A stretch of 64,000 nucleotides of DNA from Cellulomonas alba (lineage in GTDB: Bacteria; Actinomycetota; Actinomycetes; Actinomycetales; Cellulomonadaceae): NCBI RefSeq assembly GCF_030362835.1, contig NZ_JAUCGQ010000002.1, forward strand, positions 372,001-436,000, written 5' to 3'. Each line of letters opens with the position of its first letter. Within the stretch, counting starts at the first letter, position 1. Made by a program: the position numbers and the translations under genes. Below the pieces are notes generated by a model, which worked only from the letters and a program-made list of their open reading frames with translations, searched no databases and was not told the origin of the DNA. This document shows, one piece after another, positions 30,110 through 38,909 of the stretch.

Positions 30110-31576
30110 ATGGACGAGGGCGTGATCGGCACGGTCATCGGCCTTCTGGGCGCATGCCTCGTCGCGCTGATCCTGGTGCTCGTGGCGCGCCGCGAGGCCA
30201 ACGCTCAGCGAGCGAAGGCGGAGCGCGACGTCGCGGCGATCAAGGACGAGGCGCGCGCCCTCCTGGTCGACGTCCAGCGCCGCGAGACCCGCCTCGCCGA
30301 GCGGGAGAACGTGGTCGCGACCGACCAGGCGCAGGTCGCCGAGCTCGAGCGCTCGGCGCGCGCACGCGTCGCCGACGTGGCCCGCGCCGAGGAGGACGTG
30401 GCGAAGCGCCTCGCGGAGGCGGATCGCCAGGCGGTCGCCGAGCTCGAGGCCGTGACGGGGCTGACGGCCGCCGAGGCGCGCGAGGAGCTCACCCGCCGCA
30501 TCGTGGACCAGGCGCAGAACGACGCGTCTGCGCGCGTCCGCCGTGCCGAGGCGCAGGCGCGCCGGACGGCCGAGAACCGCGCGAGGCGCATCGTGGCCAC
30601 GGCGGTGCAGCGCACCGCGGTCGCGACGAGCACGCAGTCCGCACTCACCGTGCTGCCACTGCCGTCGGACGAGATGAAGGGCCGCATCATCGGCAAGGAG
30701 GGGCGCAACATCCGCGCCTTCGAGGCGCTCACCGGCGTCAACGTGCTGATCGACGAGCAGCCCGAGTCCGTCGTCCTGTCGTGCTTCGACGCCGAGCGCC
30801 GCGAGGTCGCCCAGGTCGCGCTCGAGGCGCTCATGGCGGACGGCCGGATCCACCCCCAGCGGATCGAGGCCGCGTACGCGGAGGCGCTCGCGGGCGCCGA
30901 CGAGCGGACGGACGCCGCCGGCCACGAGGCCGCCGAGCGCGCGGGCGTCACCGGGCTGCACCCGTCCCTCGTCCGGACGCTCGGCCGGCTGCGTCTGCGC
31001 ACGTCGTACGGCCAGAACGTGCTCGAGCACCTCGTCGAGTCCGCGCTGCTGGCCGCGGCCGTCGCGGCGGAGCTGGGAGTGGACGTCGAGGTCGCGCGCC
31101 GCGCTGCGTTCCTGCACGACATCGGCAAGGCGCTCACCAACGAGGTCCCGGGGACGCACGCCGCCGTCGGGGCCGACCTCGCACGTCGCCACGGCGAGGA
31201 CGAGGCCGTGGTCAACGGCATCGCGGCGCACCACGACGAGGTCGCGCCCGAGACCGTCGAGGCGGTGGTCGTGCAGATCGTCGACGCCATCTCGGCGTCG
31301 CGACCCGGTGCGCGCCGCGAGGAGCTCGACCAGTACGTCGAGCGCATGGACAAGCTCGAGCGGCTCGTCACCGAGCACCCTGGCGTGCGTCGCGCGCTGG
31401 CGATGTCGGCCGGCCGCGAGGTGCGCGTGGTCGTCGAGCCGTCCGAGGTGGGGGACCGCGAGCTCCCGCAGCTCGCCGTCGCGATCGCCCGGCACATCGA
31501 GGCCGACCTCACGTACCCGGGCGAGATCACCGTCACGGTGGTCCGCGAGATCCGGGCCAGCGCCACGGCCGGCTGA
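30110..31576 (+). CDS. rny: Ribonuclease Y
   Basis: A 488-residue RNase Y, an endonuclease that starts mRNA decay. It has an N-terminal membrane anchor ([20 protein letters not shown], about residues 9-28) and a long charged coiled coil (about 30-170). A KH RNA-binding domain carries [17 protein letters not shown] (near residue 195). An HD-domain metal site sits in [15 protein letters not shown] (H336, D337) with AHHDEV downstream. The ATG has a GGAGG ribosome binding site. An in-frame GTG further upstream is less likely. It lies 157 nt after recX and is probably a separate unit. Confidence 0.94.
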   Translation: MDEGVIGTVIGLLGACLVALILVLVARREANAQRAKAERDVAAIKDEARALLVDVQRRETRLAERENVVATDQAQVAELERSARARVADVARAEEDVAKRLAEADRQAVAELEAVTGLTAAEAREELTRRIVDQAQNDASARVRRAEAQARRTAENRARRIVATAVQRTAVATSTQSALTVLPLPSDEMKGRIIGKEGRNIRAFEALTGVNVLIDEQPESVVLSCFDAERREVAQVALEALMADGRIHPQRIEAAYAEALAGADERTDAAGHEAAERAGVTGLHPSLVRTLGRLRLRTSYGQNVLEHLVESALLAAAVAAELGVDVEVARRAAFLHDIGKALTNEVPGTHAAVGADLARRHGEDEAVVNGIAAHHDEVAPETVEAVVVQIVDAISASRPGARREELDQYVERMDKLERLVTEHPGVRRALAMSAGREVRVVVEPSEVGDRELPQLAVAIARHIEADLTYPGEITVTVVREIRASATAG

Positions 31577-31689
31577 GGCGCCGCGCGCCAGTTGCCGACT
31601 GCCCACGCCCACCGGCTCACGTCGCGCGGCCGACCCGGGCCGGGCGCTCGTTCGAGAGTCCCGCCACGGCGCACGTACCCTTGACGGTG

Positions 31690-33285
31690 ATGTCCACGAC
31701 CCTGTCCGCGCCTGCCCTGCCGACGACGACGCCGGCGGTCGACGCCCCGCTGCCCGAGCGTCCGCGCACGTACCTCGTCAAGACGCTCGGCTGCCAGATG
31801 AACGTGCACGACTCCGAGCACATGGCCGGGCTCCTCGAGCACGCCGGCTACGTCGCCGCGACGCCGGGCGACGCGGCCGCGGAGGACGCCGACGTCATCG
31901 TCATCAACACGTGCGCGGTGCGCGAGAACGCGGCCGACAAGCTCTACGGCAACCTCGGCCGGCTCGCCGGCATGAAGCGCGCGCGTCCGGGCATGCAGAT
32001 CGCCGTCGGCGGCTGCCTCGCCCAGAAGGACCGCGCGGGCATCGTCGAGCGTGCGCCGTGGGTCGACGTGGTCTTCGGCACGCACAACCTCGACGTCCTG
32101 CCGGTGCTCCTCGAACGCGCGCGCCACAACGCCCGCGCCGAGGTGGAGATCGCCGAGTCGCTCCAGGTCTTCCCGTCGACGCTCCCGACCCGGCGCGAGT
32201 CCGTCTATGCGGGCTGGGTGTCGATCAGCGTCGGGTGCAACAACACCTGCACGTTCTGCATCGTCCCGCACCTGCGTGGCAAGGAGCGCGACCGCCGGCC
32301 CGGCGAGATCCTCGCCGAGGTCGACGCGCTCGTGCAGCAGGGCGCCATCGAGGTGACGCTGCTCGGTCAGAACGTCAACAGCTACGGCGTCGAGTTCGGC
32401 GACCGGCAGGCGTTCGCCAAGCTGCTGCGCGCGGCCGGCGCGGTCCAGGGCCTGGAGCGGCTGCGCTTCACGTCGCCGCACCCCGCGTCCTTCACGGACG
32501 ACGTCATCGACGCGATGGCGCAGACGCCGACCGTCATGCCGCAGCTGCACATGCCGCTGCAGTCGGGTTCCGACCGGGTCCTGCGAGCGATGCGGCGGTC
32601 CTACCGGTCCGAGCGGTTCCTCGGGATCCTCGACCGCGTCCGCGCCGCGATGCCGGACGCTGCCATCACGACCGACATCATCGTCGGCTTCCCGGGCGAG
32701 ACCGAGGAGGACTTCGCCGAGACGCTGCGGGTGGTCGAGGAGTCGCGGTTCGCGTCGGCGTTCACGTTCCAGTACTCACCGCGCCCGGGCACCCCCGCGG
32801 CCGACCTGCCGGACCAGCTGCCCAAGGCGGTCGTGCAGGAGCGGTACGAGCGACTCGTCGCCCTCCAGGAGCGCATCTCGACCGAGGAGAACGTCGCGCA
32901 GGTCGGCCGGACGATCGAGGTGCTCGTCGCCGAGGGCGAGGGCCGCAAGGACGGCGCGACGCACCGCATCTCGGGACGTGCCGCGGACAACCGGCTCGTG
33001 CATCTCGCGCTCCCGCAGGGGCGTCACCCCGACGACGCGCCGCGCCCGGGCGACCTCGTCACCGTGGCCGTCACGCACGGCGCGCCGCACCACCTGGTTG
33101 CCGACTCGGCGCTCACCGGCGGACCGTTCGCGGTGCGCCGGACGCGCGCGGGCGACGCATGGGAGCGCCGGCAGTCGGGCGAGGACGAGCACAGCCACGG
33201 CACGGGCGACGCGTGCGGCACCGGTGCCGGGCCGGCGGGACCCGTGGTCCTCGGGCTGCCGACGATCGGCGTGCCCGCCCGCTGA
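31690..33285 (+). CDS. miaB: tRNA-2-methylthio-N6-dimethylallyladenosine synthase
   Basis: A 531-residue radical-SAM methylthiotransferase modifying A37 of tRNAs already isopentenylated by MiaA. The N-terminal UPF0004 domain holds three cluster cysteines ([25 protein letters not shown]). The radical-SAM site is CNNTCTFC (C183, C187, C190). A TRAM domain ends near residue 480, followed by about 50 low-complexity residues. TACCCT (31676-31681) lies 8 nt before the ATG. Its 3-prime end is 11 nt from the convergent YbjN gene. Confidence 0.96.
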   Translation: MSTTLSAPALPTTTPAVDAPLPERPRTYLVKTLGCQMNVHDSEHMAGLLEHAGYVAATPGDAAAEDADVIVINTCAVRENAADKLYGNLGRLAGMKRARPGMQIAVGGCLAQKDRAGIVERAPWVDVVFGTHNLDVLPVLLERARHNARAEVEIAESLQVFPSTLPTRRESVYAGWVSISVGCNNTCTFCIVPHLRGKERDRRPGEILAEVDALVQQGAIEVTLLGQNVNSYGVEFGDRQAFAKLLRAAGAVQGLERLRFTSPHPASFTDDVIDAMAQTPTVMPQLHMPLQSGSDRVLRAMRRSYRSERFLGILDRVRAAMPDAAITTDIIVGFPGETEEDFAETLRVVEESRFASAFTFQYSPRPGTPAADLPDQLPKAVVQERYERLVALQERISTEENVAQVGRTIEVLVAEGEGRKDGATHRISGRAADNRLVHLALPQGRHPDDAPRPGDLVTVAVTHGAPHHLVADSALTGGPFAVRRTRAGDAWERRQSGEDEHSHGTGDACGTGAGPAGPVVLGLPTIGVPAR

Positions 33286-33296
33286 CGCGACCGGCG

Positions 33297-33818
33297 TCAG
33301 TTGTCCGGCACGTCCGGGTCGCCGGCGTCGTCCTGCGGCAGCACGGAGTCGAGCGCGCTGAACATCTGCACGCCGGTCCCGAGCCCGCACGCGATGAGCT
33401 GCGCGAGCTGCTGGTCCGTCGCGCCGACCTCGAGGTCGCTCGACACCTCGGAGTACAGCGCGAGCTGGCCCTCCTCCTCGCGGACGTACGCCTTCGGCCA
33501 GATCCGGTCGCGGTTCCAGTCGTTGAGCGCGAGGGTGACGGCGCGGCGTTGCTCGAGCGGCATCGTGCGGTGCCACCGGCCGCGGACCTGCACGATCTCC
33601 TGGTGCTCGCCGAGGAGCAGGAACCAGAACCTCGAGCCGTCCCACGTGCCGGTCAGGTCCCCGTCGTCGTCGATGACGAACCGGTAGCCGCGCCCGAGCA
33701 GGTAGTCCGCGACCCGGTCCCGCGTCACGATGCGAGGCGGCTCGTCGTCGGCCCGCTTCGTGGGCTTGGGCATGCCGCCGAGCATGCGCAGGAGCCAGAG
33801 CCCGGACCGGTTGCTCAT
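33297..33818 (-). CDS. YbjN-domain protein A
   Basis: A 173-residue protein whose core (residues about 30-150) matches the YbjN/type III secretion-chaperone-like fold: VTRDRVADYLLGRGYRFVIDDDGDL, FWFLLLGEHQEIVQVRGRWH and LNDWNRDRIWPKAYVREEEG. No catalytic motif is visible. Its ATG overlaps the stop of YbjN-B by 4 nt, so the two are coupled. It has an acidic Asp/Pro-rich tail. YbjN relatives are linked to stress and surface phenotypes in enterobacteria; the role here is unknown. Confidence 0.85.
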   Translation of the reverse strand: MSNRSGLWLLRMLGGMPKPTKRADDEPPRIVTRDRVADYLLGRGYRFVIDDDGDLTGTWDGSRFWFLLLGEHQEIVQVRGRWHRTMPLEQRRAVTLALNDWNRDRIWPKAYVREEEGQLALYSEVSSDLEVGATDQQLAQLIACGLGTGVQMFSALDSVLPQDDAGDPDVPDN

Positions 33819-34435
33819 GGCGCGCTCCCGGCGGGGTCGGGGTACCGCTCGTCGAGCGAGTCGAAGAACATGCTGCCGGTCGACAACCCGCAGAACAGCG
33901 TCTGGCTCAGCTGCTCGTCCGTGGCGCCGTGCTCGAGGTCGGTCGCGACCTCGGCGACGACGTGCACGCGGCCGTTGTCGCGGACCCGCAGGTAGGCCTT
34001 GGGCCAGATGCGCTCGGCGTTCCACTCGTTGCAGATGTCGAGCACCTCCTCGAGCCGGTCGATGGAGACCTCGCGGTGCCACTGGCCGCGGACCTGGAGG
34101 ATCTCCGACTTCTCGCCGAACAGGAAGAAGTAGAACAGGCGCCCCCGCCACAGGCCGCCGAGGTCGCCGTCGTTGTCGACGAAGTAGCTGAACTCGTTCG
34201 CCGTCATCCACGCCGCGATCCGCGCGGGCGTCACCGGCGTCGGGTTCTCCTGCGCCGGCTCTGCGACGCCGAGCTCGCGCGCCAGGAGGGCCGCGACCTC
34301 GTCGTGCAGCTCGGCGTCGCTGACGGGTTCGGTGCGTGCCGGCCCGCGGCCGGACGGTGCACCGCGTCGAACCGCGCCACCGCGCCCGGCAGCCCCTGGC
34401 CGCCGGCGGCGGAAGCGGTCGACGAACGACGACAT
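33815..34435 (-). CDS. YbjN-domain protein B
   Basis: A 206-residue paralogue of its two neighbours, with an extra basic Arg/Gly/Pro-rich N-terminus of about 35 residues. The YbjN core shows VTPARIAAWMTANEFSYFVDNDGDLGGLW, ILQVRGQWHREVSID, ICNEWNAERIWPKAYLRV and LEHGATDEQLSQTLFCGLSTG. TAGGGT (34447-34442) lies 6 nt before the ATG, so the mRNA is probably leaderless. It is coupled to YbjN-A and divergent from YbjN-C. Confidence 0.87.
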   Translation of the reverse strand: MSSFVDRFRRRRPGAAGRGGAVRRGAPSGRGPARTEPVSDAELHDEVAALLARELGVAEPAQENPTPVTPARIAAWMTANEFSYFVDNDGDLGGLWRGRLFYFFLFGEKSEILQVRGQWHREVSIDRLEEVLDICNEWNAERIWPKAYLRVRDNGRVHVVAEVATDLEHGATDEQLSQTLFCGLSTGSMFFDSLDERYPDPAGSAP

Positions 34436-34440
34436 GCGCC

Positions 34441-34522
34441 GACCCTACCCGGCGCATCCGACACGAGGGGGAGCCGCGTCGGACGTCCGGCCGACGACCG
34501 CCGCCCCGTGCCGGGTAGGGTC
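34441..34522. promoter_or_regulatory. Mirrored promoter elements between YbjN genes
   Basis: GACCCTACCCGGC (34441-34453) and GCCGGGTAGGGTC (34510-34522) are perfect 13-bp inverted copies. Each carries a TAGGGT -10-like hexamer pointing outward toward YbjN-B and YbjN-C respectively. A related GCCGGGTACGGTTC lies at about 35143-35156, before the LigB-like gene. Confidence 0.6.
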
Positions 34523-34581
34523 CTCGGATCACTTCGTCCGGTCGCCGTGCCCCTCGGCGACCACGACCAGAACGGCGCCGC

Positions 34582-35100
34582 ATGGGACTCTTCAGCCGCT
34601 CCGAGCCCGATCCGCAGCCCGCGTCGGCGTCAGCGACACCGACGTCGGGGTCGCTCGCCCCGCTGACGCGCGACCGGATCGCGCGGGCGCTCGAGGCGCG
34701 CGGGTACACGTACGGCATCGATGCCGACGGCGACATCGGCGGGCGCTGGGACGACCACGTCTTCTACTTCCTGCGCATCGGGCCGCAGCGGGAGGTGCTG
34801 CAGGTGCGCGGCCGGTGGAACCGGTCGGTCCCCGCCACCGAGCTCGCGGCCGTGCTGGAGCTCGCCAACGCGTGGAACACCGACACGATCTTCCCCAAGG
34901 TCTACGTGCGCGTGGAGGCCGGCGAGCTGGGCGTGTACGGCGAGCTCGCCGTCGACTACGAGCACGGCGTGAGCGACGAGCAGATCGACCTGCACCTCGG
35001 CTGCGGGGTCTCGCTGACGCTGTCGTTCTTCGAGCGGCTCGACGAGCGCTACCCGGACGCCGTCGAGGCGGCGCGGGTCCGGTCCGCCGAGCAGGGCTGA
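34582..35100 (+). CDS. YbjN-domain protein C
   Basis: A 172-residue third YbjN paralogue: LTRDRIARALEARGYTYGIDADGDIGGRW, VFYFLRIGPQREVLQVRGRW, LANAWNTDTIFPKVYVRVEAG and EHGVSDEQIDLHLGCGV. It shares the VQVRGRW core and the W-N-x3-I-x-P-K pattern with the other two. Unlike YbjN-B, its predicted promoter (TAGGGT at 34516-34521) leaves a leader of about 55 nt. Function unknown. Confidence 0.87.
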   Translation: MGLFSRSEPDPQPASASATPTSGSLAPLTRDRIARALEARGYTYGIDADGDIGGRWDDHVFYFLRIGPQREVLQVRGRWNRSVPATELAAVLELANAWNTDTIFPKVYVRVEAGELGVYGELAVDYEHGVSDEQIDLHLGCGVSLTLSFFERLDERYPDAVEAARVRSAEQG

Positions 35101-35161
35101 CCGGGCGGCCCCGCGCCTGACGCGACCGGACCGACGAGCGGCGCCGGGTACGGTTCGGCCC

Positions 35162-35920
35162 ATGCTCGTCGCCGCGGCACTCGTGCCCGACACCGCCCTG
35201 CTCGTGCCCGGTGTCGCCGGTGCCGCCGACCCGGCTCGCACGCTCGCGGTGGCCGCCGCGCGGGCCGTCGAGGCCGCGACGCGGGAGGCCGACGTCGTGG
35301 TCGTGGTCGCGCCGGGGCCGACCGACCGGGAGCTCGTCGGCGACGTTCCCGGCACGTTCGCGCCGGTCGGAGTGCCCGATCGCGCGCTGCGCGCCCCGCT
35401 CCCCGTGCTGATCGCGGGCGCTGACGCGCCCGACGGCGGGCCACCGACGTCGACCGGCGTCCCCGCGCCCGCGACGGCGGTGGCGATCCACCTGCTCGCG
35501 GGTGCGGGCTGCACGCGGGCGCGCCTCGTCGAGGTCGCCCGCGGCTCCGCGGACGGTCGGGCGGACCGCCTCCACGCGCTGGGTCGCGAGCTCGCCGGCT
35601 CAGGCACGCGCCGGACCGCGCTCGTCGTGGTGGGTTCCGCGAGCGGCCGCCACGGTCCCGACGCGCCCCTCGCGGACGACCCACGCGCCCCGGGCTACGA
35701 CGCCGAGCTGCTGGCCGGTCTCGCGCAGGGCGGCGAGGAGGCGCGCGCGCGGCTCGCCACCCTCGACGCCGCGCTCGCCGTGGAGCTCGCGGTGACCGGA
35801 TGGGCACCCTGGCAGGTGCTCGTCGGCGCAGCCGCGGCCACCGCGGTCGCCGCGGAGCTCGTCCACGCCGAGGTCCTCGCGGGCGCCCAGCACGCGGTGC
35901 TGCTCTGGCGGTGCGCATGA
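35162..35920 (+). CDS. LigB-like (class III extradiol dioxygenase fold) protein
   Basis: A 252-residue Ala-rich protein placed directly before miaA, where actinobacteria typically carry a LigB-fold protein (Rv2728c in M. tuberculosis). The N-terminus MLVAAALVPDTALLVPGVAG and VVVVAPGP fit the fold, as does ALVVVGSASGRHGPDAPL. I cannot see the full metal-binding His/Glu set of active dioxygenases, so catalysis is doubtful. TACGGT (35149-35154) lies 7 nt before the ATG. The end overlaps miaA by 4 nt (ATGA). Confidence 0.75.
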   Translation: MLVAAALVPDTALLVPGVAGAADPARTLAVAAARAVEAATREADVVVVVAPGPTDRELVGDVPGTFAPVGVPDRALRAPLPVLIAGADAPDGGPPTSTGVPAPATAVAIHLLAGAGCTRARLVEVARGSADGRADRLHALGRELAGSGTRRTALVVVGSASGRHGPDAPLADDPRAPGYDAELLAGLAQGGEEARARLATLDAALAVELAVTGWAPWQVLVGAAAATAVAAELVHAEVLAGAQHAVLLWRCA

Positions 35921-36876
35921 CGCCGCTCGTCGTCGCCGTCGTCGGGCCGACCGCGACCGGCAAGTCGGACCTCGCGCTCGCGCTCGCCGAGCACCTGGGC
36001 GGCGAGGTGGTGAACGCCGACGCGCTGCAGCTCTACCGCGGCATGGACGTCGGCACGGCCAAGCTGACGCTCGCGGAGCGGCGCGGCATCCCGCACCACC
36101 TGCTCGACGTGCTCGACCCGCACGAGGAGGCGTCGGTCGCGGAGTACCAGGCACAGGCGCGTGCCGCCCTCACAGACATCGCGGACCTCGGTCACCGGGC
36201 GGTGGCGGTCGGAGGCTCCGGCCTGTACGTGCGGGCCCTGCTGGACCACCTCGAGTTCCCCGGCACGGACGCGACGGTCCGGGCCGAGCTCGAGGCGCGC
36301 GTCGAGGCCGAGGGTGCCCGCGCGCTGCACGCCGAGCTCGAGCGGCTCGACCCGACCGCGGCCGCGAACATCGGCCCTCGCAACGCGCGGCGGACCGTGC
36401 GCGCGCTCGAGGTGATCCGGCTGACGGGCCGCCCGTACTCGGCGAGCCTCCCGCAGCACGTGTACGAGGTGCCCGCGATCCAGCTCGGTCTCGACTGCGA
36501 CCGCGCGGTGCTCGACGCCCGGATCGAGTCGCGCGTCGCCCGGATGTGGGACCGCGGCCTGGTCGAGGAGGTGCGGACGCTGCTCGACGCCGGGCTCGGC
36601 CGCACCGCGTCGCGCGCCGTCGGCTACGCCGAGGTGGTGGCGATGCTGCGCGGGGAGCTCGACGAGGCGGGGGCGCGGGCCGCGATCGCGGCGGGCACCC
36701 GCCGCCTGGCGCGCAAGCAGATGGGCTGGTTCGGCCGCGACCCGCGCGTGCACTGGCTGGACGCGCAGGACCCGGACCTGGTGGAACGTGCGCTCGCGCT
36801 CGTCGCGGCGGCCGACTCGGGCACGCTCGGCACGGCCACGGACGACCCTGCGCCGCGCCGTAGTCTGGGTTCATGA
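35917..36876 (+). CDS. miaA: tRNA dimethylallyltransferase
   Basis: A 319-residue MiaA that transfers the dimethylallyl group to A37 of tRNAs, providing the substrate for MiaB. The P-loop VVGPTATGKSDLALALAE is at the N-terminus. NADALQLYRGMDVGTAK, GIPHHLLDVLDP, VGGSGLYVRALLD and the late RRLARKQMGWF are family motifs. It is coupled by ATGA overlaps both to the LigB-like gene before it and to dapF after it, so these genes form a tight operon. Confidence 0.96.
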   Translation: MTPLVVAVVGPTATGKSDLALALAEHLGGEVVNADALQLYRGMDVGTAKLTLAERRGIPHHLLDVLDPHEEASVAEYQAQARAALTDIADLGHRAVAVGGSGLYVRALLDHLEFPGTDATVRAELEARVEAEGARALHAELERLDPTAAANIGPRNARRTVRALEVIRLTGRPYSASLPQHVYEVPAIQLGLDCDRAVLDARIESRVARMWDRGLVEEVRTLLDAGLGRTASRAVGYAEVVAMLRGELDEAGARAAIAAGTRRLARKQMGWFGRDPRVHWLDAQDPDLVERALALVAAADSGTLGTATDDPAPRRSLGS

Positions 36877-37832
36877 CGACGACCGCGCCCGCCGCAGCCC
36901 CTGGCCGTACGGCGACGCTCCGCGTCACGAAGGGCCACGGCACGCAGAACGACTTCGTCCTGCTCGACGACCGCGACGCCGCGCTCGACCTGACGCCCGA
37001 GCTCGTCCGCGCGCTCGCGGACCGTCGGGCGGGCGTCGGCGGCGACGGCGTCATCCGCGTCGTCCCGTCGACGGCGCTCCCCGAGGGCGCCGACGTGCTC
37101 GCCGTCGAGCCGGCCGCCGCGTGGTTCATGGACTACCGCAACGCCGACGGGTCCGTCGCCGAGATGTGCGGCAACGGCGTGCGCGTCTTCGCGCGGTTCC
37201 TTGAGCAGCTCGGGCTCTGGGACGGCGCCGGCGAGCTCCCGGTCGGCACGCGCGCAGGCGTGGTGCGGCTCCGCCGCGTCCCCGCGCCGGACGGCACGCG
37301 CTGGTACGCGGCCGACATGGGCAGGTGGCACCTGCCGGGCGGTCAGCGCGCGGCGGACGACGGGTTCGACTCCGAGGTCGAGGTCGCGGGCCTCGACGTC
37401 GCGCGTCCTGCGCTGAGCGTCGATCTCGGCAACCCGCACACGGTGATCGCGCTGCGCGACGAGGACGAGCTCCGCGCCGTCGACCTCACGCGCGCCCCGC
37501 AGGTCAGCCCCCTCCCGCCGCACGGCACCAACGTCGAGCTCGTCGTCCCGCTCGGTGAGTCCACCGACGCCGACGGCCGCACGGTCGGCCGCGTGCGCAT
37601 GCGCGTGCACGAGCGCGGTGTCGGCGAGACGCGGTCGTGCGGCACGGGTGCGTGCGCGGCGGCGCTCGCGGTCCGCACCTGGGCGGGTGCCGGCGCTCCG
37701 GACGTCTGGTTCGTCGAGGTTCCGGGCGGCACGGTGCGCGTCACGTCGCTGCCCGACGGCCATGTCGAGCTCGCCGGACCGGCCGTGCTCGTGGCCGACG
37801 GCTCGGTCGACCTCGCGGCGATCGGCGCCTGA
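36873..37832 (+). CDS. dapF: Diaminopimelate epimerase
   Basis: A 319-residue DapF converting LL- to meso-diaminopimelate for lysine and peptidoglycan. The two catalytic cysteines are in AEMCGNGVRVFARFL and TRSCGTGACAAALAV. KGHGTQNDFVLLDD and the substrate-binding LGNPHTVIAL are also clear. It is slightly longer than the usual 275-290 residues because of an N-terminal Ala/Thr stretch and insertions. It is translationally coupled to miaA, and a thioredoxin gene follows with a 1-nt overlap (TGATG). Confidence 0.95.
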   Translation: MTTTAPAAAPGRTATLRVTKGHGTQNDFVLLDDRDAALDLTPELVRALADRRAGVGGDGVIRVVPSTALPEGADVLAVEPAAAWFMDYRNADGSVAEMCGNGVRVFARFLEQLGLWDGAGELPVGTRAGVVRLRRVPAPDGTRWYAADMGRWHLPGGQRAADDGFDSEVEVAGLDVARPALSVDLGNPHTVIALRDEDELRAVDLTRAPQVSPLPPHGTNVELVVPLGESTDADGRTVGRVRMRVHERGVGETRSCGTGACAAALAVRTWAGAGAPDVWFVEVPGGTVRVTSLPDGHVELAGPAVLVADGSVDLAAIGA

Positions 37833-38185
37833 TGGCAGGGCCCGACGCCGATCCTGCCGCCCAGCCGGTCCTCGGACCCGACGACCTGGGCATCCCGCTG
37901 GCCGAGGTCGCGACGCTCGTCCAGTTCTCGTCGACGTTCTGCGCGCCGTGCCGCAGCACGCGCCACGTGCTCGAGCGGGTGGCGGCGACCGCGCCGGGCG
38001 TCACGCACGTCGACCTCGACGTCGCCGATCACCTCGCGCTCGGCGAGCGGCTCGCGATCGACGTCACCCCGACAGTGCTCGTGCTCGACGCCGCGGGTCG
38101 CGTCGTGCGTCGCGCGACCGGTGTGCCGACGCTTGCGCACGTGCGTGCGGCGATCGACCAGGCCTCGGGGCGGCGCGCCGGCTGA
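37832..38185 (+). CDS. Thioredoxin-like protein
   Basis: A 117-residue thioredoxin-fold protein with a CAPC active site (QFSSTFCAPCRSTRHVLERV). The cis-Pro region DVTPTVLVLDAAGRVVRRATG lies after it. No signal peptide is visible, so it should act in the cytoplasm. The CxPC motif with Ala replaces the common WCGPC. Its start overlaps the dapF stop, so it belongs to the miaA-dapF operon. A specific partner is not evident. Confidence 0.85.
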   Translation: MAGPDADPAAQPVLGPDDLGIPLAEVATLVQFSSTFCAPCRSTRHVLERVAATAPGVTHVDLDVADHLALGERLAIDVTPTVLVLDAAGRVVRRATGVPTLAHVRAAIDQASGRRAG

Positions 38186-38195
38186 CGGGCCGCCC

Positions 38196-38813
38196 TCAGG
38201 ACCGGCTGCGAGCCGCGCGGGCCTCGAGCAGGCGGAAGCCCCTCGCCGACGCGACGCGGTCGACCTCGAGCCCGAGCTCGCTCGCGATCCAGCGCTGCAG
38301 CGAGTCGGCGCCGAGGTTGCGCCCGACGACGAGATGAGCGAGGCCGCCGTCGTCGAGCCGCGGCAGCCACCGCGCGAGCAGCCCGTGCAGCGCCTCCTTG
38401 CCGACACGGATCGGCGGGTTCGACCAGAGCGCCGCGAAGCGGACGTCGTCCGGGACGTCGTCGGGCAGGGCCGCCACCACCGTGGTGAGCCCGAGCCGCT
38501 CCGCATTGCGGCGTACCAGGTCGAGCGCGCGCTCGTTGACGTCGACCGCCCAGACCCGCGCCTGCGGCGCCTCGAGGGCCATCGTCAGCGCCAGCGGCCC
38601 CCACCCGCAGCCGAGGTCGAGCAGGTCGCCGTGCTGCGGCGGCGCCGGCACCTCGTCGAGCAGGACCCGCGTGCCGCCGTCCACGTGGTCGGGGGAGAAG
38701 ACGCCACCCGCCGTCTCGACGTCGACGTCGCGGCCGGCCAGCCGCACCCGGATCGTGCGGCGCTCGTCCGCCGAGGCCGGTCGCGCGGTGAAGTAGTGGT
38801 CCTGACCGGTCAT
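38196..38813 (-). CDS. RsmC-like class I methyltransferase
   Basis: A 205-residue SAM-dependent methyltransferase. Motif I is LDLGCGWGPLALTMA, the acidic loop is VWAVDVNERALDLVRRNAERL, and motif IV is LWSNPPIRVGK. The NPP[IFY] motif and the N-terminal FSPDHVDGGTRVLL are typical of RsmC-like enzymes, which methylate guanine N2 in 16S rRNA; shorter relatives lack the N-terminal pseudo-domain, as here. The ATG at 38813 gives a family-like start (MTGQDHYF). It converges on the thioredoxin gene and diverges from hflX. Confidence 0.85.
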   Translation of the reverse strand: MTGQDHYFTARPASADERRTIRVRLAGRDVDVETAGGVFSPDHVDGGTRVLLDEVPAPPQHGDLLDLGCGWGPLALTMALEAPQARVWAVDVNERALDLVRRNAERLGLTTVVAALPDDVPDDVRFAALWSNPPIRVGKEALHGLLARWLPRLDDGGLAHLVVGRNLGADSLQRWIASELGLEVDRVASARGFRLLEARAARSRS

Positions 38814-38909
38814 GACGGCCGAGGCTACCGCTCGGCCCGCAGCGAAACCCGTCGCTCGGGCCGCACAGGCGTGCGACCCTGGTGGGGTACCCGACAGCGA
38901 AGGACCCGT

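Noticed and set aside
33140-33285. C-terminal 50 residues of miaB as a frameshift artefact
   Set aside because: The frame stays open with the usual codon pattern and ends at a proper stop; low-complexity tails are common in this lineage.
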